Below the pieces are notes generated by a model. That model saw only the letters and a program-made list of their open reading frames with translations, was not told the DNA's origin and did no database searches. This document shows positions 54,467 through 61,864 of a stretch of DNA of 64,000 nucleotides, piece by piece. Location: contig NZ_CANLOB010000005.1 of the NCBI RefSeq assembly GCF_947492815.1, forward strand, positions 142,540 through 206,539, read 5' to 3'. A program made the translations under genes and the position numbers. The DNA is from an uncultured Dokdonia sp. GTDB taxonomy: Bacteria > Bacteroidota > Bacteroidia > Flavobacteriales > Flavobacteriaceae. How positions within the stretch are numbered: position 1 is the first letter of the stretch; each line of letters starts with the position of its first letter.

Positions 54467-55036
54467 ATGCGAATGCCTGAAAATACGGTCTACCTCAAAG
54501 CTTTATTACAAAATGACTCTAAAGTAATTACTGAGATATATGCTTCTATTTTTCCTAAAGTAAAAAAATTTGTACTTCAGAATAAAGGACAGCAAGTAGA
54601 TGCTGAAGATATTTTTCAGAAAGCATTGATGCAAATTGCTGTACGATATCGAAGAGAACCCTTCGAAATTAAAAGCAGTTTTGAAGCTTTTTTATTTACA
54701 GCTTGTAAAAATTTATGGCGTCGAGAATTAAATAAAACAAAAACACGGGTAACAGATGATGGAGTGATGGAACTTCAAAGTGAAGAAAAGGACATGGCGC
54801 TAGCTACTCTAGAGCAAGAACGTTGGGAACTATTTACAGAAAAATTAGAGCTAATTTCTGAAAACTGTAAAAAAGTACTTCAACTATTTTTTGCAAAAGT
54901 CTCTTATAGTGAGATTGTAAAAAGATTGGGCTATAACTCAGAGACTGTGGCAAGACAACGTGTATTTAAATGTAAAACAAAACTCATGCAAACCATCACT
55001 AGTGATCAACGTTATAATTCCTTAAAAGAATTATGA
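54467..55036 (+). CDS. Sigma-1: ECF-type RNA polymerase sigma factor
   Basis: This encodes 189 residues. Region 2 is at about residues 15-85 (DAEDIFQKALMQIAVRYR, SFEAFLFTACKNLWRREL), and region 4 is at about 120-180 (SENCKKVLQLFFAKVSYSEI, followed by an HTH NSETVARQRVFKCK). It is divergent from the lipoprotein-1/CHAT-1 operon and overlaps the membrane TPR gene by ATGA. An in-frame ATG two codons later is an equal alternative start. It probably reads one of the two GGGTAAS promoter classes nearby. Confidence 0.9.
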   Translation: MRMPENTVYLKALLQNDSKVITEIYASIFPKVKKFVLQNKGQQVDAEDIFQKALMQIAVRYRREPFEIKSSFEAFLFTACKNLWRRELNKTKTRVTDDGVMELQSEEKDMALATLEQERWELFTEKLELISENCKKVLQLFFAKVSYSEIVKRLGYNSETVARQRVFKCKTKLMQTITSDQRYNSLKEL

Positions 55037-55833
55037 ATCCAGAAGAAGAGCATACATATATAGAAAACTATTTATTAGGAAAGTTTTCTAAGGAAGAAGG
55101 AGAAACTTTACAAAAACGGATGTCTGAAGATATACGCTTTCGCGAAAGCGTACTCCTGCAAAAACAACTCCTGGAAGCCCTTTCTGAGGAGACATGGAGT
55201 ACTGCTGAAAATGTAGCTGTAAAACGCCTTAAGGAATATGAAGAGTTATATAAAAGCCAAGATTTCGTACAGCTCAAGAATGCTATTATACAAGCGCAGA
55301 ATGCGTATAAGAATAGCGCTCCAAAAAGTAATCGCTCATGGCTATATTATCTTAGCGCAGCTCTTATTGCCATATTAATCACTCTTATTGTTTTAGTTCC
55401 ACAAGGGCAAACACCTCAAGAATTATATGTAGATTATTATACTACTTCTGATGTTCCTTCACTAGTGGCGCGTGGCGGAGAAGAAAATTCTACCCTTATA
55501 GATGCCGAACGTTATTTTGAAGAAGGAAATTATAATAAAGCACTCACACTTCTTGCTCCTGCAGTAGCAACGGCCGCAAAAAATAAAGCGAGTATATTAC
55601 TCTATAAAGGAATTTCTGAAATGGAATTGGGTCAATTTGAAAAAGCGCATGCTACTTTTGATGCACTCCGTCAAAGTGACTTAATCGATGCTCCTATGGG
55701 GACATGGTATAAAACATTACTCTATTTAAAAACAGAAGATATCGTGAAAGCAAAGGAATTACTTAAACAGATAAGTAATTCTCCTTCTAATTATAAGTAT
55801 AAAGAAGCAAAAGAGCTTTTAGAAAAATTATAA
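55033..55833 (+). CDS. TPR-1: membrane-bound partner of sigma-1
   Basis: This encodes 266 residues. A cytoplasmic N-terminus of about 100 residues with charged helices precedes one TM helix (about 103-122). The periplasmic C-terminal part holds three TPR-like repeats (about 150-260; RYFEEGNYNKALTLLAPA, KAHATFDALRQSD). The layout is that of an anti-sigma factor with a periplasmic sensor, though no zinc-binding His-Cys-Cys motif is visible. Translational overlap with sigma-1 supports a partner role. A palindrome copy encodes RFRESV. Confidence 0.82.
   Translation: MNPEEEHTYIENYLLGKFSKEEGETLQKRMSEDIRFRESVLLQKQLLEALSEETWSTAENVAVKRLKEYEELYKSQDFVQLKNAIIQAQNAYKNSAPKSNRSWLYYLSAALIAILITLIVLVPQGQTPQELYVDYYTTSDVPSLVARGGEENSTLIDAERYFEEGNYNKALTLLAPAVATAAKNKASILLYKGISEMELGQFEKAHATFDALRQSDLIDAPMGTWYKTLLYLKTEDIVKAKELLKQISNSPSNYKYKEAKELLEKL
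55136..55149. repeat. Palindrome GCTTTCGCGAAAGC, copy 10
   Basis: This copy is inside TPR-1; it is absent from the paralogue TPR-2 at the matching position. Confidence 0.9.
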
Positions 55834-55898
55834 TCCTCATATAAAACACTGTTTATGATTGTTTTATATGTGTAAAATTTGATTTTTTACTTTTTTTT

Positions 55899-55927
55899 GG
55901 GTAAGAATTTTTAGTATCCAGAACATA
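55899..55927 (+). promoter_or_regulatory. ECF-like promoter of VKOR-2 (GGGTAAG type)
   Basis: GGGTAAG (55899-55905), 17 bases, then ACATA (55923-55927), 26 bases before the VKOR-2 start. The same blocks and spacing stand upstream of lipoprotein-2/CHAT-2. Confidence 0.55.
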
Positions 55928-55953
55928 TAGGTGTTTACAAAAAACATCTAGGT

Positions 55954-57540
55954 ATGGACGAATTAATTTTTCGCTTTTTATTAGGATCACACATCACTGC
56001 ATTTTCAAAAGAAGATATTCATCTTCAATTGCTTTCTCATGCAGATTACCCAAGTGTAAAAGCAATCACAGATACCTTAGATTATTTTGGAATTGATAAT
56101 ATAGCGGCCAATGTTCCTATAGATGCCCTGTCGCAACTTCCAAATTTGTTTTTAGCACTTATAGAAGAAGAAGGTGATACAACACTTGCTTTAGTCCAAC
56201 AACAAAAAAACGGAGTTCAAATAAGAACTATCCAAGATAAAAAAGAAAAACGCTCTATTCAAGAGTTTACTTCTCAATGGACGGGTACGATTGTTGCTAT
56301 AGAAGAAAATAAAAAAAGAGCACCACTAGTAACGTCTTTTAATACTAGAATGATAGCATTGTTGGTGGCCTTACTATTTGCAGTTGTTACCACTTTAATA
56401 TTTACACCGTCAATACCGCATGCAATTTATATATTACTCACAGTATTTGGCTGCTTTGTAAGCTATTTGATCAGTAAAGAAAGTATAGGTGTTAAAGATC
56501 GAATGACTTCAAAAGTATGTAATGCCTTATCATCAACTTTAAATAGTTGTGCAACTGTTATTACATCAAAAGAAGGAAGAATTAACAAAGCGTTTGGTTT
56601 GGGAGACGCTTCTCTAGTGTATTTTACCAGCTTGTTTTTTGCAATTACGTTCTTAGGCATACACCCAAGTATATTACTAGCAGTAGCTATTGGATCAGTT
56701 TTTGTGTTGGGTTACTCTATATATCTTCAGGCGATACAGATAAAACAATGGTGCGGTTTATGTCTGTTAGTTTCTGTAGTTTTAATTTCCCAATTTGTGA
56801 CAGTGTTTCTACTGTTTTCAGGTTGGGATTTTTCGTTTCAATACTTGTCTAAAGCACTTGTAATAACTATGGGAATTACACTGTTATGGGGATATGTAAA
56901 ACCTTTGTTGTTAAGAAGTCAAGAACTACGTACAACAAAAAAAGAATATTTTTCTTTTAAAAGAAATAAGCTGTTTTTTACAACAGCCCTTCAACAAGAA
57001 ACGCTTGAAAATATACAAATACTTCCACAAGAAGCACAGCTATATTTTGGAAATAGAGAAGCACCAATACAATTAACGGCATACAGCAATCCATTATGCG
57101 GATATTGTGTCGCTGCATTTGAATTGTACGACAGATTATTAACACAATTCCCAACAGATGTAGGAATACAATTCGTATTTAATACACCCAAAGACTTAGA
57201 AAACCCAGCAACTCAAATTGCAAAACGAACTTTAGAGGTATATCGTAAAAGTAAAACAGATGCTTTTAATGCGTTAAAAGATTGGTTTGGAGATAGAGAT
57301 GTAGATTGTTGGATGGAAAAACATGGAACCCCTAATACAATGCTTTTGATGGATGATCGTACCCTAGAAATGCATCGAGAGGTGGCGCAACAAAATAATA
57401 TCAATTACACCCCAGAAACATTGATAGGGAATCAAAAATTTCCTAAAAAGTATTATGAATATGAAGACCTGTTGCTATTTGTAGAGATATTAAAAGAACG
57501 AGCAAATGAGGTGACAAACTATTCATTAGAAACCGTATAA
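55954..57540 (+). CDS. VKOR-2: C39-like / VKOR / DsbA-like fusion
   Basis: This encodes 528 residues, with the same three-domain order as VKOR-1. An inactive C39-like domain covers residues 1-130 (SHADYPSVKAITDTLDYFGI; no catalytic Cys). The VKOR domain has Cys residues in VCNALSSTLNSC and the redox pair CGLC. The thioredoxin/DsbA-like domain has NPLCGYCVAAF and cis-Pro NYTPETLIG. It probably oxidises the Cys-rich peptides and lies immediately before GG peptide D. Identity with VKOR-1 is moderate by eye, so the duplication is old. Confidence 0.87.
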   Translation: MDELIFRFLLGSHITAFSKEDIHLQLLSHADYPSVKAITDTLDYFGIDNIAANVPIDALSQLPNLFLALIEEEGDTTLALVQQQKNGVQIRTIQDKKEKRSIQEFTSQWTGTIVAIEENKKRAPLVTSFNTRMIALLVALLFAVVTTLIFTPSIPHAIYILLTVFGCFVSYLISKESIGVKDRMTSKVCNALSSTLNSCATVITSKEGRINKAFGLGDASLVYFTSLFFAITFLGIHPSILLAVAIGSVFVLGYSIYLQAIQIKQWCGLCLLVSVVLISQFVTVFLLFSGWDFSFQYLSKALVITMGITLLWGYVKPLLLRSQELRTTKKEYFSFKRNKLFFTTALQQETLENIQILPQEAQLYFGNREAPIQLTAYSNPLCGYCVAAFELYDRLLTQFPTDVGIQFVFNTPKDLENPATQIAKRTLEVYRKSKTDAFNALKDWFGDRDVDCWMEKHGTPNTMLLMDDRTLEMHREVAQQNNINYTPETLIGNQKFPKKYYEYEDLLLFVEILKERANEVTNYSLETV

Positions 57541-57548
57541 AAATAAAA

Positions 57549-57572
57549 AGAGCCTAGCGTTCACTAGGCTCT
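57549..57572 (+). terminator. Hairpin between VKOR-2 and peptide D
   Basis: AGAGCCTAG pairs with CTAGGCTCT with a 6-nt loop, followed by A-rich DNA and no T-run. It occupies the same place as the hairpin between VKOR-1 and peptide A. Confidence 0.6.
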
Positions 57573-57577
57573 AAAAC

Positions 57578-57626
57578 ATTCTTGCAAGGACAGACACAAA
57601 CTGTGAGTGTCTCAAAATGTTCGCAG
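57578..57626 (+). ncRNA. Hairpin plus H-type pseudoknot leader, copy D
   Basis: 5' hairpin TTCTTGCAAGGA (57579-57590), stem 1 AGACAC (57592-57597) with GTGTCT (57607-57612), loop AAA, stem 2 CTGTGA (57601-57606) with TCGCAG (57621-57626), and loop CAAAATGT. It combines the 5' hairpin of copy C with the stem 2 of copy A. Peptide D starts 26 bases downstream. Confidence 0.75.
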
Positions 57627-57652
57627 TAAAATTAATTATAAATTTTACAATT

Positions 57653-57862
57653 ATGTTAAAAAACATTTTAAAACTAGAAGGAGTTCAAAAATTAAGCAAA
57701 GCAGATCAAAAAACATTTAAAGGAGAAGGAGCAAGAAGTAATCCTATAGCCTGTACTAGTGACTTTGATTGTGAGCAAAATGGTGATTTTTGTCCAGGAC
57801 AAGTTAGATGTGTTACAGGATTAGGAATCTGCTTTGGAATAGGTGGGGGAGCAGATTGTTAA
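57653..57862 (+). CDS. Cys-rich small peptide D with modified GG-type leader
   Basis: This encodes 69 residues from the ATG at 57653; a longer in-frame ATG at 57617 lies within the pseudoknot. The leader MLKNILKLEGVQKLSKADQ resembles the other peptides, but the cleavage site reads FKGEG instead of GG. The core has six Cys (CTSDFDCEQNGDFCPGQ, RCVTGLGIC and a final DC). It sits directly after VKOR-2 on the plus strand. Six Cys fit three disulfides. Confidence 0.75.
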   Translation: MLKNILKLEGVQKLSKADQKTFKGEGARSNPIACTSDFDCEQNGDFCPGQVRCVTGLGICFGIGGGADC

Positions 57863-58030
57863 TTTTTGCTTTTGTATGTCGTTGGGCACAACCTAACGAC
57901 ATACATTTTAATTTCTTTAATTTTCTTAGACTTGCCTCATATGAGGATAAAAAGTTTTAGAACCTTAGATTTTTATCAAATCAATTAGAATTAGAACAAA
58001 TACTTTTTACACTTGCATTAATGTACTCTA

Positions 58031-60763
58031 TTATCTTTTTCTTCTTAGGTAAAACATGAGTCCTCCTATAATTAGAATCAAACTTATGGCCACATAGTAT
58101 AAGAAATTACTTTCTTTTGGCAGTGGATTAGTGTCTCCTATTAATATAAAGGAAGACCAATAATAAGGAGATACTTCGGAGCCTTTGTGGTTTTTTAGGT
58201 AATTAAGTTTTGCATCGTGTAATGCTAGAGATTTTGATTTACCCTCAGATATGTTTTTGTAAAAATTAGTCATTATATCTGTAGTTGATTTATCATCTAC
58301 TCTCCAAAGTGATGATACTGTAGTTTGTGCTCCTCCATAAAAAAAACCCCTTGCTAGACTCATTGTTCCTTCACCTTTTACTATTTTTCCAGTACCTGTA
58401 TTGCAAGCACTTAAAACAACAAGAGATGCATCGTTTTGATATAAGCTTAATTCGTCTAAATTTATTTTTTCGTCACTAAATGCTATCCAAGGTGTTATAG
58501 AATCGTTTGCATTTGCATGTGTAGCTAGATGGATTATATCATATTTTCCTAAAGAGTTAGAAAAAGTGTTTTTTGTTGCTTTATCATTTCGATATAACGT
58601 TGCATCAAAATAGGCGCTTATATTATCAATCTCTATACTACTATTTTTAAGAGAAAGAAGGTTTTGATTGTCAAAATTTACAGGTGCTAACGCTACCATG
58701 TTTTGTTTTCTAGGTATAGTATTTACTATATTTTTATTTTCTTCATGAAATGTGTAACTATACTTATAATTTATTTGATTTTGATGTATAAGATATTGAG
58801 AATCATTATTTCCCTTTGATATTACTAGACTCTCGAAGGGAATTCTTGTTAAAAAATCATCAGGAATAATAATGAGTTCTTTATTTTTTAATTGTGATCT
58901 TATTTCTTTAGGAAACAATTGTTTGAATATCTCATTAGAGAGGGTATTATATATTGTTAATTCATCATGATTTCTAAATGGATGTGAATTGCTCTTAGAT
59001 AGTTGTTGGATTTGCTTTCGTAACGAATCAATATTTTTCATTTCAAATATATGACTGTTGTTTTTAGTAATAAAAATGATATATCCTTTATTTTGATTTG
59101 GATAGATTCCAAATCCAGTATCTATATTGATATGATACTCTATTAAAACTTGATCACTTTTTAATGAATTTTGAATATATTCATTAGAAAGAGGTTGGTA
59201 AGGTTTTAAAGTTTTTACATAGTTTGGATAAATAGACTTTATACTATCTTCAAGATGTGTAAGAGTGTTTCGTAACTTTATAATCTTGATATTTTCATTT
59301 TGATCTAACTCTTTAATTTCTTTTTTAATTTGTAGCTCTTTTTGAATTAAAAAGTCAGATAAATTTAGATTTTGCTTTTCTTTTCTGGAGATGTTTTCTT
59401 CATACAGCAACAATGCCTTATTCTTCTCCATAAATTGTAGCCCAATTTCAGTATCGTTATAAAGAAAACAAGCTCTGAGAGCACGGCTATAGACCTCGGT
59501 CACTTTCTTTCTCCATATAAGTTTAGAAGCTTCTTCTTGACTGTTTTTATGATAAATGTCAATAAGGTCATCCGTAATTAGAGCATATTTTATAGATTCT
59601 TTAAGGTATTCTCTATGCTTATTTTTTTCATATGCTAGTAAGTAAGCTTCCGATAAGTTACCCAACATAATCCATAAGTTAGAATCATTATAATTTTCAT
59701 TAAGTATTGTAGATTGTTGTTCTTTTGTAATTATTTTAAAATTGCTCCCTGTTAATAGCTCAAGAGCAGTATGGAGTTGATTAATAGCTATATTTGTGTT
59801 GCCGAGTAATGCATTATTTAAACCCAGATTTTCATATATAATTGCTTTTTTCTTTTGTTGTTTGGAGAATTTTAATGCAAGCTCATTATAATACAACGCT
59901 TTTTTATTATTTGAAATGTCAAAGAGTAAGCCTAAATTAGCATAAATCTGAGCAATTCTAGTAGAATCTTTTCTTTTAGTAGCTAATTCTAGTGCTTTGT
60001 TTAAATATAAAAGTCCTTGGATAGTATCTTTAATTGCATAGTTTCCGTAATAACTTCCTAAAGCTCTCTTAATAGAGTAGTTTCTAGTGTATGATACAGG
60101 GTAAACATTAGTTATAGAATCCGCTTTTAAAAGACACTTTAACATCTGTTCCTTTACTTTATTTACGTCGAAGTCTTTATAAGTATTATAAAAGCCAATA
60201 TAACATCTCAATAATTTGTCAGGTTCATTTAGCTTTAGTAATATAGTTTCAGCAACTTGGTAATGCCTTATTGCTGTTTGTAAATCTCCTTTTTTACGGT
60301 AAATTCTTCCTATTTCAATATATGCATTAGCAATTACAGAATTAATATCTTCATTTGAAGATTTAATAATTGTCTCATACACTTGTAAACTTTCCTGAAC
60401 ATGACCAGTATTATATAAATAGACACCTAATTTAAAATGTTTCTCATAAAGAGAAATAGTGTCTCCTTTATGATGTTTTATAGATAAATTAAGGGTTTCT
60501 AATGATTTAGAAACCCTTTTTCTATTATATAACCAAGAGGCATATCGATTACTTACTATTGAAAAATCATCAAAATTTGATTCTCTTATATTTTTTAAAA
60601 GTAATGAATCTAATTTCTGACTAATTAAACTATCGCTTATAGATAAGGATTTGATTTTTAAGTAAACATCCTCTTGACTATATAAAGTATAAGTAGAAAT
60701 AAATATTAAGCATAAAATAGAGAAACCTTTTTTTAGTTGATAATCAATGAAGTTATTAATCAT
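58031..60763 (-). CDS. CHAT-2: exported TPR-CHAT caspase-like protease
   Basis: This encodes 910 residues from the ATG at 60763, which overlaps the lipoprotein-2 stop as ATGATTAA; a longer frame starts upstream but lacks a signal peptide at its end. The signal peptide is GFSILCLIFISTYTLYSQ. TPRs cover about residues 40-410, followed by helical linkers (about 450-530) and the CHAT domain with His749 (HLATHA) and Cys787 (LSACNT). A C-terminal TM helix (about 883-902) is followed by Arg-Arg-Lys-Arg. It is the paralogue of CHAT-1 in the second module. Confidence 0.9.
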   Translation of the reverse strand: MINNFIDYQLKKGFSILCLIFISTYTLYSQEDVYLKIKSLSISDSLISQKLDSLLLKNIRESNFDDFSIVSNRYASWLYNRKRVSKSLETLNLSIKHHKGDTISLYEKHFKLGVYLYNTGHVQESLQVYETIIKSSNEDINSVIANAYIEIGRIYRKKGDLQTAIRHYQVAETILLKLNEPDKLLRCYIGFYNTYKDFDVNKVKEQMLKCLLKADSITNVYPVSYTRNYSIKRALGSYYGNYAIKDTIQGLLYLNKALELATKRKDSTRIAQIYANLGLLFDISNNKKALYYNELALKFSKQQKKKAIIYENLGLNNALLGNTNIAINQLHTALELLTGSNFKIITKEQQSTILNENYNDSNLWIMLGNLSEAYLLAYEKNKHREYLKESIKYALITDDLIDIYHKNSQEEASKLIWRKKVTEVYSRALRACFLYNDTEIGLQFMEKNKALLLYEENISRKEKQNLNLSDFLIQKELQIKKEIKELDQNENIKIIKLRNTLTHLEDSIKSIYPNYVKTLKPYQPLSNEYIQNSLKSDQVLIEYHINIDTGFGIYPNQNKGYIIFITKNNSHIFEMKNIDSLRKQIQQLSKSNSHPFRNHDELTIYNTLSNEIFKQLFPKEIRSQLKNKELIIIPDDFLTRIPFESLVISKGNNDSQYLIHQNQINYKYSYTFHEENKNIVNTIPRKQNMVALAPVNFDNQNLLSLKNSSIEIDNISAYFDATLYRNDKATKNTFSNSLGKYDIIHLATHANANDSITPWIAFSDEKINLDELSLYQNDASLVVLSACNTGTGKIVKGEGTMSLARGFFYGGAQTTVSSLWRVDDKSTTDIMTNFYKNISEGKSKSLALHDAKLNYLKNHKGSEVSPYYWSSFILIGDTNPLPKESNFLYYVAISLILIIGGLMFYLRRKR

Positions 60764-61211
60764 GGTTAACAACAGGGTTTTCCTCAATTTCACTTTCTGT
60801 TTGAGAACCTGGACACGGAAAAACAGGAGCAAAATTTTCGTAATTAAAAATCCATAACTCTCTATCTGTTGAAGGTGTTATTGCAAAAACTAAATCAAGT
60901 CCTAGATTTTCAAAGTGTAATATTGTGGTATCTCTGACAGATTGAAAGCCAGGGCTATTTACTGAGGCGCTTCCTGTCCAATTAATTACATAGCGTTCTT
61001 CTTCAACACATGCGTTAAGTAATAGACGGTTAGAGTTTTCAATTTTTTTGTCAGTAATGTTTATTAAGTTTTCAAAATCGGATAAAGGGATTGTTTTAAT
61101 TCTGATATTGGTATCCACTTGTGTCGTGATAAGTGTATCAGTTTCTGTTGTACAGCCAATAATAATTAAAGCTAAAGTCGCTAACGATAATACAATTATT
61201 TTTGTTTTCAT
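60756..61211 (-). CDS. Lipoprotein-2 upstream of CHAT-2
   Basis: This encodes 151 residues with lipobox LIIIGC near residue 19. The rest contains Cys residues in LLNACVEEER and FPCPG, with strand-forming segments (RYVINWTGSA, RELWIFNYENF). It occupies the same position as lipoprotein-1: first gene of a CHAT operon, overlapping the CHAT start by 8 bases. Function unknown; an inhibitor or sensor role is inferred from repeated pairing. Confidence 0.72.
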   Translation of the reverse strand: MKTKIIVLSLATLALIIIGCTTETDTLITTQVDTNIRIKTIPLSDFENLINITDKKIENSNRLLLNACVEEERYVINWTGSASVNSPGFQSVRDTTILHFENLGLDLVFAITPSTDRELWIFNYENFAPVFPCPGSQTESEIEENPVVNHD

Positions 61212-61246
61212 AATTAAATTTTAAGATTTATATGTTATTTTGCCCT

Positions 61247-61275
61247 TATGTTCCAAAAGAACCATATTCTTACCC
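61247..61275 (-). promoter_or_regulatory. ECF-like promoter of lipoprotein-2/CHAT-2 (GGGTAAG type)
   Basis: On the minus strand, GGGTAAG (61275-61269), 17 bases, then ACATA (61251-61247), 36 bases before the lipoprotein-2 start. The downstream bases also match VKOR-2 (ACATAAGGG against ACATATAGG). Confidence 0.55.
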
Positions 61276-61297
61276 CCTAAACATCCTTTTTTAATTT

Positions 61298-61864
61298 ATG
61301 GTCACAAAAAATGGTATAAATTATCTAGAAGGATTGCGTACTGGTGATGAAAAAATCATTAAAGCAATCTACATAGCTATGTACCCAAAAGTAAGGCATT
61401 TTGTGTTAAAAAATGAAGGAGCGCAACAAGACGCAGAAGAAGTTTTTCAAAATGCATTGTATCAATTAAGTATCCGTTTGAAAGTGAGTGATATAGAGAT
61501 TAAGTCCTCTTTTGAAGCTTATTTGTTTACCGTTTGTAAAAATTTATGGCGTAAAGAATTAAATTCTAAAAAAAGGTGGGTAAGAAATGAAGAGGCTATT
61601 GCACTTAAGAGTGAAGAAAGTAATCACAGTGAAGCTATTATAGCACAAGAACGATGGGATCTTTTTGAAGAAAAGTTACAATTACTATCTCCTAATTGTA
61701 AGGAGCTATTAAAAGACTACTTCAAAAAAGTACCCTATGATCGTATTGTGAAGAAGTTTAAATATGCCTCAGAAAATGTAGCCTTTCAACGTATTTTTAA
61801 ATGTAAAAAGCGTTTAGGAGACTTAATTAAGAAAGATGGTAATTACACAAAACTCAAATCATAA
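61298..61864 (+). CDS. Sigma-2: ECF-type RNA polymerase sigma factor
   Basis: This encodes 188 residues, clearly paralogous to sigma-1 along the whole length (for example DAEEVFQNALYQLSIRL and SFEAYLFTVCKNLWRKEL). Region 4 is at about 125-180 (SPNCKELLKDYFKKVPYDRI, ASENVAFQRIFKCKKRL). It is divergent from the lipoprotein-2/CHAT-2 operon, as in module 1. Differences in the region 4 HTH could explain the two promoter flavours. Confidence 0.9.
   Translation: MVTKNGINYLEGLRTGDEKIIKAIYIAMYPKVRHFVLKNEGAQQDAEEVFQNALYQLSIRLKVSDIEIKSSFEAYLFTVCKNLWRKELNSKKRWVRNEEAIALKSEESNHSEAIIAQERWDLFEEKLQLLSPNCKELLKDYFKKVPYDRIVKKFKYASENVAFQRIFKCKKRLGDLIKKDGNYTKLKS

Noticed and set aside
44943..57626. Identification of the pseudoknot as a known riboswitch such as preQ1 or SAM-II
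   Set aside because: The loop sequences and stem order do not match consensus features I remember, and no purine or methionine genes follow it.
54422..61281. TTACCC-NN-TAAA as an autoregulatory operator of both sigma genes
   Set aside because: Distances to the start codons differ (45 and 28 bases); the sequence is better explained as the reverse strand of the GGGTAAS promoter blocks.
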